DNA from: Deltaproteobacteria bacterium RIFCSPHIGHO2_02_FULL_40_11
Lineage (GTDB): Bacteria; Bdellovibrionota; JACOXK01; 2-02-FULL-40-11
Direction: 5' to 3'
Assembly (NCBI GenBank): GCA_001798105.1
Contig: MGRI01000023.1
Span: forward strand, 6,102 to 15,503
Length of the DNA stretch: 9,402 nucleotides
The position numbers were made by a program, and so were the translations under genes. Every line of letters begins with the position of its first letter. Positions within the stretch are counted from its first letter, which is position 1. The notes beneath the pieces are model-generated. The model worked only from the letters and a program-made list of their open reading frames with translations, was not told the DNA's origin and made no database searches. This document shows, in pieces, positions 4,188-9,402 of the stretch.

Positions 4188-5558
4188 ATGCAGGTCTCAG
4201 AAAATATTTTAAATGTCATTGGAAATACGCCCTTAGTCCGTCTCAATAAAGTTACAAAGGGACTCAAAGCCAATGTGTATGCCAAAGTAGAATCTTTAAA
4301 CCCGGGTGGATCGGTCAAAGATCGTATTGGGGTTTTCATCATTGAAGAAGCAGAAAAAAAAGGTCTTTTAAAACCCGGCGGCACGATTATTGAAGCCACC
4401 TCGGGCAATACAGGCTTTGGGCTTGCCATTTGTGCCGCTGTCAAAGGCTATAAAACCATTTTTGTCATGCCTGATAAAATGAGCCAGGAGAAAATTCAAA
4501 ACCTAAGATCCTTTGGCGCGCGTGTCATTATTACCCCCACAGAAGTGACACCTGACGATCCAAAATCTTATTACAGTGTTGCAAAAAGATTGGCCGAGGA
4601 AACGCCGAATTCATTTTATTCGAATCAATATTTTAATTCCGATAACCCCAAAGCCCATTATCTTTCAACCGGGCCCGAACTTTGGCAACAAACAGATGGC
4701 AAAATCGATGCCCTGGTCTGCGGCATGGGAACGGGCGGAACGATTAGTGGCGCCGGGAAATACCTCAAAGAAAAAAACAAAAAAATTCAAATTGTGGGCG
4801 TAGACCCTGTGGGCTCTATTTATTTAGAATATTTTAAAACAAAAAAAATGGGGGAAGCCAAATCCTATAAAATTGAAGGCATTGGGGAAGATATTTTGCC
4901 CACCACCATGCATTTTGAAGTGGTAGATGATGTCGTTCAAGTGACAGACAAAGAAGCCTTTCAAATGACACGCAAATTGGTCACCCAAGAAGGTTTATTT
5001 GTGGGGGGCTCCAGTGGCGCTGCCGTCTGTGGGGCGATCAAATACGCGCAAAAAATAGATTCTGAAAAAAACATTATTGTTCTTTTACCCGACTCCGGCG
5101 ATCGATACTTAAGTAAAATTTTTAACGATGACTGGATGCGCGAAAATGGTTTTCTGGAAAGTAAAGTAGAACTGGGACTGGTTCGAGATATTTTAGAAAA
5201 CATGGAATATCCAGAGGTTTTTACAGCCAAGAAAAAAGATACCCTTCAAACCATTATTACAACATTCCGAGAGCGCGGGTTTTCTCAAATCCCCGTTTTG
5301 GATGGCAAAAAATTATTAGGGATTGTCACAGAAGCTGATCTTTTACATCACCTCGTAGACCATCATCATAAAGCGGACGACCCCATTGAAAAAATGATTA
5401 CGAAAAATTTCTATCAAGTTTCTTTAGATGAAACGGTTCAAAAAGTAGCAGACATTATTGATCAAAATAAATTTGTCGTGGTCTATGAAAGTGACAAGAT
5501 TCATGGCCTCATTACAAAAATTGATTTATTGTCGTATTATTCAAAAAGGCTCAAATAA
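4188..5558 (+). CDS. cbs: Cystathionine beta-synthase with regulatory CBS-domain pair
   Basis: This PLP enzyme joins serine and homocysteine to form cystathionine, the first step of reverse transsulfuration. The 456-residue protein has the fold-type II catalytic domain (1-325): 'NPGGSVKDRI' with the PLP lysine Lys44, 'TSGNTG' (71-76), the phosphate-binding 'GTGGTISG' (181-188) and 'PDSGDRYLSK' (301-310), then 'DDWMRENGFL', which is characteristic of true CBS rather than cysteine synthase. Two CBS motifs follow (about 332-390 and 395-453), the C-terminal regulatory pair also found in the animal enzyme. There is no N-terminal heme domain. An in-frame ATG at 4119 would add 23 residues, but that start lies inside the palindrome and the added stretch is unlike the family, which begins near 'NVIGNTPLVRL'. 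No strong Shine-Dalgarno sequence precedes 4188. The stop overlaps the next ATG (TAATG). Confidence 0.92.
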   Translation: MQVSENILNVIGNTPLVRLNKVTKGLKANVYAKVESLNPGGSVKDRIGVFIIEEAEKKGLLKPGGTIIEATSGNTGFGLAICAAVKGYKTIFVMPDKMSQEKIQNLRSFGARVIITPTEVTPDDPKSYYSVAKRLAEETPNSFYSNQYFNSDNPKAHYLSTGPELWQQTDGKIDALVCGMGTGGTISGAGKYLKEKNKKIQIVGVDPVGSIYLEYFKTKKMGEAKSYKIEGIGEDILPTTMHFEVVDDVVQVTDKEAFQMTRKLVTQEGLFVGGSSGAAVCGAIKYAQKIDSEKNIIVLLPDSGDRYLSKIFNDDWMRENGFLESKVELGLVRDILENMEYPEVFTAKKKDTLQTIITTFRERGFSQIPVLDGKKLLGIVTEADLLHHLVDHHHKADDPIEKMITKNFYQVSLDETVQKVADIIDQNKFVVVYESDKIHGLITKIDLLSYYSKRLK

Positions 5559-6694
5559 TGAAATTTGAAACCAAAGCCATTCACGCAGGCCAAGCCCCAG
5601 ACCCAACCACAGGCGCCATCATGCCTCCTATTTTTCAAACGTCTACCTATGTGCAAACGGGTCCTGGCGAACACAAAGGCTATGAATATTCCAGAACCTC
5701 AAATCCCACACGCACCAAACTTCAAGATTGTTTAGCAGCCCTTGAAAATGCAAAATATTGCCTGGCCTTTGCTTCAGGCTGTGGCGCCATGACAACCATC
5801 ATGCATGCTTTTAAAACGGGAGATCACATTATTTGTTGCGATGATGTGTATGGCGGGACGTATCGCCTGTTTACAAAAGTCATGACACAGCATGGATTAG
5901 AATTTTCATTTATCGACATGACACATATTTCAAACTTGAAAAAAGCCATTCGCCCCAACACAAAAGCCGTTTGGATAGAATCCCCCACCAATCCGCTTTT
6001 AAAACTCATCGATATTGAAGCCGCAGCAAAAATCGCCAAAGAAAAAAAACTATTCAGTATTGTCGATAATACCTTTATGAGTCCTTACTTTCAAAATCCC
6101 CTGGATTTGGGAAGTGATATTGTCTTGCACTCCACGACAAAATTCATCAATGGCCATAGCGATGTTGTGGGGGGTGCTGTCATGACCAACGATAAAACCT
6201 TGATCGACAAACTCCACTTTATTCAAAATTCAACAGGCATTGTCCCTGGCCCTTTTGACGCGTGGCTCACCCTCAGAGGGGTTAAAACCCTGGCGCTACG
6301 CATGAAACGTCATGAAGAAAATGCCATGAAAATTGCAGAATTTTTAAAAGGCCACCCCAAAATTGAAAAAGTGACTTACCCCGGCTTAAAAGACCATCCC
6401 CAACATGCACTTGCCAAAAAACAAATGCGGGGGTTTGGTGGCATGATTACGTTTGTGGTTAAAGGTGGCTTGCCCTCAGCTAAAAAATTTCTGAAAAAAA
6501 CACACCTCTTTTCTTTGGCAGAAAGTTTAGGCGGTGTGGAGTCACTCATTGAACATCCAGCGATTATGACCCATGCATCGATTGAAAAAGAAGTGCGCGC
6601 CAAATTAGGAATTGACGACGGCCTGATCCGCGCTTCAATTGGCATCGAACACGTCGATGATTTAATTTCAGATTTAAAGCAAGCGCTGTCTTAA
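5558..6694 (+). CDS. Cystathionine gamma-lyase (Cys/Met metabolism PLP family)
   Basis: This fold-type I PLP enzyme is predicted to split cystathionine into cysteine, 2-oxobutyrate and ammonia. The 378-residue length is normal. Family residues are clear: 'YEYSRTSNPTR' (42-52), 'FASGCGAM' (71-78), 'DDVYGGTYRLF' (95-105, stacking Tyr98), 'ESPTNPLL' (141-148), 'VDNTFMSPYFQNPL' (169-182) and 'HSTTKFINGHSDVVGG' (191-206) with the PLP lysine Lys195. 'SLGGVESLIEHPAIMTH' (323-339) and 'RASIGIEHVDDLI' near the end complete it. Cystathionine gamma-synthase and homocysteine/methionine gamma-lyases are close relatives, but overlap by one base with a CBS gene makes the lyase role in reverse transsulfuration the best reading. 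The pair could also make hydrogen sulfide. No separate ribosome site is needed because translation is probably coupled. Its stop codon overlaps the stop of the convergent gene. Confidence 0.9.
   Translation: MKFETKAIHAGQAPDPTTGAIMPPIFQTSTYVQTGPGEHKGYEYSRTSNPTRTKLQDCLAALENAKYCLAFASGCGAMTTIMHAFKTGDHIICCDDVYGGTYRLFTKVMTQHGLEFSFIDMTHISNLKKAIRPNTKAVWIESPTNPLLKLIDIEAAAKIAKEKKLFSIVDNTFMSPYFQNPLDLGSDIVLHSTTKFINGHSDVVGGAVMTNDKTLIDKLHFIQNSTGIVPGPFDAWLTLRGVKTLALRMKRHEENAMKIAEFLKGHPKIEKVTYPGLKDHPQHALAKKQMRGFGGMITFVVKGGLPSAKKFLKKTHLFSLAESLGGVESLIEHPAIMTHASIEKEVRAKLGIDDGLIRASIGIEHVDDLISDLKQALS
6691..6694. other. Shared stop-codon palindrome of two convergent genes
   Basis: TTAA serves as TAA for the lyase (6692-6694, +) and as TAA for the lipoprotein (6691-6693, -). 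There is no space for an intergenic terminator, so each transcript must run into the other's coding sequence. Confidence 0.9.
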
Positions 6695-7890
6695 TGTGGA
6701 AGTGTATTTACATACATCTGATGGCGCGCTTCATCGAGCATCATGCCTGAAGCATCGTTTTCACCTTTTAAAAATACCTGAAGCACAAGCTCATAGCTTC
6801 CTGCTTTTAAAAAATTAATTCGAGCTTCTTTAGAATTTTCATTTTCAAGTTCATACTGCGTGCCGCTTTCTTGCGGAGCAGTCGGATCATACTGACTTTC
6901 ATTGTAATAAGCAGGTTGCCGCACCATCCACATAAACATCAAATCTTCTTCGTGAAGCGCTTCGTCTTTTATTTCAATCTTGGCAGTGAGCGCAATTTTT
7001 TCATTTACATAAAAGTTCGAGCCCTCTAATAAAATAGAAGCTTGCACGCGATCTCCAAATTCATCATATTTTTTAGCCGTATCTAATTCCATCGAAGCTT
7101 CAAATTTTAAACCTTCTGGCGTTTTCATCGTGGCGCGAATGGTGTAAATGGCCTTGTCTTTAAAAACAATGGCCTTGTGGAACTCACTCATCTGCCCCAT
7201 GCCTCCTCCGCCACTGCCATAGCCAAATCCATCGCTATATCCATACCCACCGCCTGCGTATCCCATCTTGCGATGTTTTAAAAATACAAACTCGCCGCCC
7301 AAAACTTCCCAAGACACACTCACCATCGGGCGCAACTTTTGGCTCGAAATATTACTAGACGCCATACTTTCCGAATGCATGGCATAAAATTGTTTTTCCA
7401 AAATGGGCCTTGCATCGAAATGACAGAGGTTTTCATACATGCCATCATACATGTGGGACAAACTGATACCTTGAAATTTAATTTTTGAAAGTCTGTTTTT
7501 ATGCAAAACTTTTACCTGAACGGTTCTTTCACTTTTTCCAGGTTCTTTCATTTTTAAAATGTACTCTCCCGGACGTAAAAAGAAGAGCTTTCCTTTACTG
7601 AATTCAATTGCCTTGTCATCTGAATCTTTTGCAACCGCCTCGCAATTCAATTCCCCTTGTGCCATGGCCATACATTCTGTTTCAACTTCCGAAACCACTT
7701 CAATGCTTTCAAAATCCTGGGCTTTGACCTCATCGCCTTCTGTAAAAAACCGTCCTTCTTGAAAAGGACTTTGACTTTCTTGCGTACTCCCAGAGGTTTG
7801 TAAACTAGGGCTTCCTTGTTCCCCCGCACACGAAATTAAAAAAAACACACTTACCCAAAGACTTAAAAAATGAAACAAACGAAATGACAT
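6691..7890 (-). CDS. Large lipoprotein with Ig-like strands and Gly/Tyr-rich segment (399 aa)
   Basis: This is a predicted lipoprotein of unknown function. A hydrophobic signal (about 5-19) ends in L-I-S-C, with Cys21 as the lipidated residue, followed by a Ser/Gln/Gly-rich linker (22-46). The rest reads as beta-sandwich modules: 'LRPGEYILKMKEPGKSERTVQVKVL' (105-129), 'FKDKAIYTIRATMKTPEGLKFEASMEL' (243-269) and 'FLKAGSYELVLQVFLKGEND' (360-379) each follow the 'aGsYel.l.v' pattern of Ig/PKD-like folds. Residues 210-232 are a low-complexity glycine/tyrosine tract. Cysteines 73, 83 and 156 could form a disulfide. AAGGAG at 7898-7903 lies 7 nt before the ATG, a strong start. It stands opposite the Tad-domain gene at 8019 and may belong to the same surface structure, which is inference. 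Confidence 0.74.
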   Translation of the reverse strand: MSFRLFHFLSLWVSVFFLISCAGEQGSPSLQTSGSTQESQSPFQEGRFFTEGDEVKAQDFESIEVVSEVETECMAMAQGELNCEAVAKDSDDKAIEFSKGKLFFLRPGEYILKMKEPGKSERTVQVKVLHKNRLSKIKFQGISLSHMYDGMYENLCHFDARPILEKQFYAMHSESMASSNISSQKLRPMVSVSWEVLGGEFVFLKHRKMGYAGGGYGYSDGFGYGSGGGGMGQMSEFHKAIVFKDKAIYTIRATMKTPEGLKFEASMELDTAKKYDEFGDRVQASILLEGSNFYVNEKIALTAKIEIKDEALHEEDLMFMWMVRQPAYYNESQYDPTAPQESGTQYELENENSKEARINFLKAGSYELVLQVFLKGENDASGMMLDEARHQMYVNTLPH

Positions 7891-7897
7891 AAAAGAG

Positions 7898-7903
7898 CTC
7901 CTT
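7898..7903 (-). promoter_or_regulatory. Ribosome binding site of the large lipoprotein
   Basis: AAGGAG on the - strand, 7 nt before the ATG at 7888-7890. It is one of the few full-strength Shine-Dalgarno sites in the window and fixes the lipoprotein start. Confidence 0.7.
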
Positions 7904-7942
7904 TCAAAATACGTTCAACGACGACGCGCACGCGCGCTTACT

Positions 7943-7964
7943 TTCAATTGTACGGAGAATTGAA
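7943..7964. promoter_or_regulatory. Inverted repeat overlapping the -35 box, candidate operator
   Basis: TTCAATT (7943-7949) and AATTGAA (7958-7964) are perfect 7-bp arms around an 8-nt spacer. The right arm overlaps the -35 box of the Tad-domain gene promoter. It could bind a dimeric regulator, which is not identified in the window. Confidence 0.42.
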
Positions 7965-7987
7965 CTTCTGTCAAATCATGCTATACT
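7960..7987 (+). promoter_or_regulatory. Predicted sigma-70 promoter of the Tad-domain gene
   Basis: TTGAAC (7960-7965) and TATACT (7982-7987) are 16 nt apart. Transcription would start near 7994, leaving a leader of about 25 nt before the ATG at 8019. A weak GGA-containing ribosome site sits at 8008-8010. Confidence 0.6.
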
Positions 7988-8018
7988 TAAAAAAGTTGAA
8001 CGTGCGTGGAAAAGACCG

Positions 8019-9402
8019 ATGTCAAAGATTAAAATCAAATTAAAAAATACACGGGGCCAAGTTGCCATCTTTGCCCTTCTCATGTTTTCCATGATTTTTA
8101 TGTTTTTTGGCATGGCCATTAATATCGGCATGCTGGTGCATCATAAAATCAATCTTCAAAACGCAGCCGACCTGGCCGCCCTTTCCGCAGCCGCCGAACA
8201 AGCCCGAATTTTAAACATGATCGGCTGGAAAAATTACGAACTTCAAAAAAACTGGAAAAGTTTTATGTATAATTACTGGGTCGCATTTAACGACAGGCAT
8301 CAATATTTCCCAGATCCCAGAAATCCACACTTTGGCGTTCGCGGCCAAAGAAATTTGGCATTGGGAAGTGGCAGGGAGTGGACCCAAGCTTTTCCTGGAA
8401 TCGCCCCCAGCTACTGCTTTGGGGATGTTTTTGGAGAAAACCCACAAACCTTTAAAGCTTGTGAAGCTCAAAACCTACCTGCAACATTTGCAACAGTTCC
8501 CGGCGGAGACGCATTTATTGCGAGCATTAGTTTATTTGCACCGGTTGCCGCGCCTATTTTGAATGCCCTCGAAAACATGTCCGCTTCCCAATTTACACGT
8601 GCCAATAATCAATGGAATGAATTTAATATTTACAATGCTGCAGAATCGAGAAGAGATCTGATTAAGCACTGGAACCGTTCCCGAATGCTTTATAACACTT
8701 ACTTTGAGAATCGCCCAGGAACCTTGGTCGGCGCCATGAATGCGAACCTACCTTACGAAACATCAAATATCCCACCCGCAAGCTGGCACACACAAGATTC
8801 AAATTTTGAAAACCAAATGCCCCATATTTCAACGCCCCTCAGGGATCATCCCCAAAATTTTCACCATCTGGCCTATGTCACGGCCCTTAAAAATTTAAAT
8901 CGGTCCCTTTTAGAAAGCGTACACTATGAAGAATTATCCCCTCAAAATGGATATATTCAGGTTGCACCCCAAGAAATTGATTTTACAGTTTTTTATACAC
9001 AATGGGGCGTTGAAGGCGCTCGCAGAAAAATTAGTCCTTACACGCCCATTGAAGCTTCAAATTTTATTGTGGCGATTCAAAAAGATCCAACGGTAAAAAC
9101 ATTTTATGCTTTAAAATTAACGAGCACGCCTTTTTTGCCATTCTTACCCGGTCAAAACCAATGGACACTGACCGCAATGGCAGCGGCCCAACCTTTCGGA
9201 AGCCGAATTGGGGATCCAGGTTTTGATGAACGCAATTATACAAAACCAGTTACAATCGAAGGCAGACCTTATCGCATTCCACACATGATGGTGGACGAAA
9301 ACGTAAGCATTGATCGCACCGAAGTTTTACATCAGTTAAAAAGCGAGGGAGATTTGTTTGAACAAAAGGAAGCAGCCCCCATCCCTCCTGAAATTGTGAA
9401 TT
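8019..9402 (+). CDS. Tad-domain (TadE/TadG-like) pilus or surface protein, 5' part
   Basis: The frame is open from the ATG at 8019 to the window end, 461 codons with no stop, so the gene continues beyond. The N-terminus 'TRGQVAIFALLMFSMIFM' begins a membrane segment (about 15-36) followed by 'HHKINLQNAADLAALSAAAEQARI' (41-64). This is the hallmark of the putative Flp pilus-assembly Tad domain (R-G-Q, one membrane helix, then L-Q-N-A-A-D-x-A-A-L-x-A-A). Such proteins are anchored by the helix with the large C-terminal part outside the inner membrane and include TadG-type pseudopilin-like proteins. The rest is rich in Asn, Gln, Pro and aromatic residues and shows no domain I can name. It may work with the Tad genes at the left end of the window. 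It has its own promoter and is divergent from the lipoprotein. Confidence 0.82.
   Translation, partial: MSKIKIKLKNTRGQVAIFALLMFSMIFMFFGMAINIGMLVHHKINLQNAADLAALSAAAEQARILNMIGWKNYELQKNWKSFMYNYWVAFNDRHQYFPDPRNPHFGVRGQRNLALGSGREWTQAFPGIAPSYCFGDVFGENPQTFKACEAQNLPATFATVPGGDAFIASISLFAPVAAPILNALENMSASQFTRANNQWNEFNIYNAAESRRDLIKHWNRSRMLYNTYFENRPGTLVGAMNANLPYETSNIPPASWHTQDSNFENQMPHISTPLRDHPQNFHHLAYVTALKNLNRSLLESVHYEELSPQNGYIQVAPQEIDFTVFYTQWGVEGARRKISPYTPIEASNFIVAIQKDPTVKTFYALKLTSTPFLPFLPGQNQWTLTAMAAAQPFGSRIGDPGFDERNYTKPVTIEGRPYRIPHMMVDENVSIDRTEVLHQLKSEGDLFEQKEAAPIPPEIVN

Larger units (their letters stand above)
7911..8003. repeat. 9-bp inverted repeat bracketing the divergent regulatory region
   Basis: ACGTTCAAC (7911-7919) and GTTGAACGT (7995-8003) are exact reverse complements 75 bp apart. 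They flank the promoter region, with the second arm at the predicted transcription start. Each arm also shares GTTGAAC with the -35 area. They may be paired sites for one regulator acting on both divergent genes. Confidence 0.42.

Noticed and set aside
8211..8562. Frames of 86 and 76 codons within the Tad-domain gene
   Set aside because: The long open frame from 8019 covers them and carries the recognisable Tad domain.
1..9402. CRISPR array, tRNA, rRNA or insertion sequence with transposase
   Set aside because: I saw no regularly spaced direct repeats, cloverleaf-like segment or transposase motif on either strand.

Overview
The window looks like chromosome from a moderately AT-rich Gram-negative bacterium, probably of the former Deltaproteobacteria (Bdellovibrionota, Myxococcota or a related uncultivated lineage). 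The support is indirect: a Hanks-type Ser/Thr kinase with a C-terminal PEGA domain, a lipoprotein with a C-x-x-D-A-D-C-x-G-G-x-x-C module, and Tad pilus genes of a divergent type. The taxonomic placement is inference.

Layout. (1) 1-1218, + strand: the end of a Tad/Flp pilus cluster, with the 3' end of a TadB-like gene, a short TadC-like gene and a membrane-anchored helical-repeat protein, all overlapping. (2) 1219-1391: the frameshifted C-terminal half of a VapC-like PIN toxin, a relic. (3) 1392-1883, - strand: a cysteine-rich lipoprotein. (4) 2121-2656, - strand: a BrnT/BrnA toxin-antitoxin pair with a good promoter, a perfect palindrome over its -10 box and what looks like a leaderless toxin mRNA. 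(5) 2664-3821, - strand: the Ser/Thr kinase with one membrane segment and a PEGA domain. A 52-bp palindromic dispersed repeat is inserted in frame in its activation loop. (6) 3838-4014, + strand: a possible 58-residue protein, divergent from the kinase. (7) 4028-4129: a 102-bp cruciform-like palindromic element. (8) 4188-6694, + strand: a two-gene reverse transsulfuration operon, cystathionine beta-synthase with a regulatory CBS-domain pair followed by cystathionine gamma-lyase. (9) 6691-7890, - strand: a large lipoprotein that converges on the lyase gene so tightly that the two stop codons share TTAA. (10) 7891-8018: a divergent regulatory region. (11) 8019-end, + strand: the first 461 codons of a Tad-domain (TadE/TadG-like) pilus or surface protein, which continues past the window.

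How it fits together. Pilus-related genes bracket about 7 kb of unrelated genes: a toxin-antitoxin pair, a toxin relic, a kinase, sulfur amino-acid genes and lipoproteins. The CBS/lyase pair would convert homocysteine and serine to cysteine through cystathionine. The most unusual features are the two palindromic elements: one sits inside a coding sequence in frame, and the other lies directly in front of the CBS gene and creates a misleading upstream ATG. I found no convincing new multi-gene system; the novelty here is mostly at the level of repeats, gene remnants and regulatory architecture.
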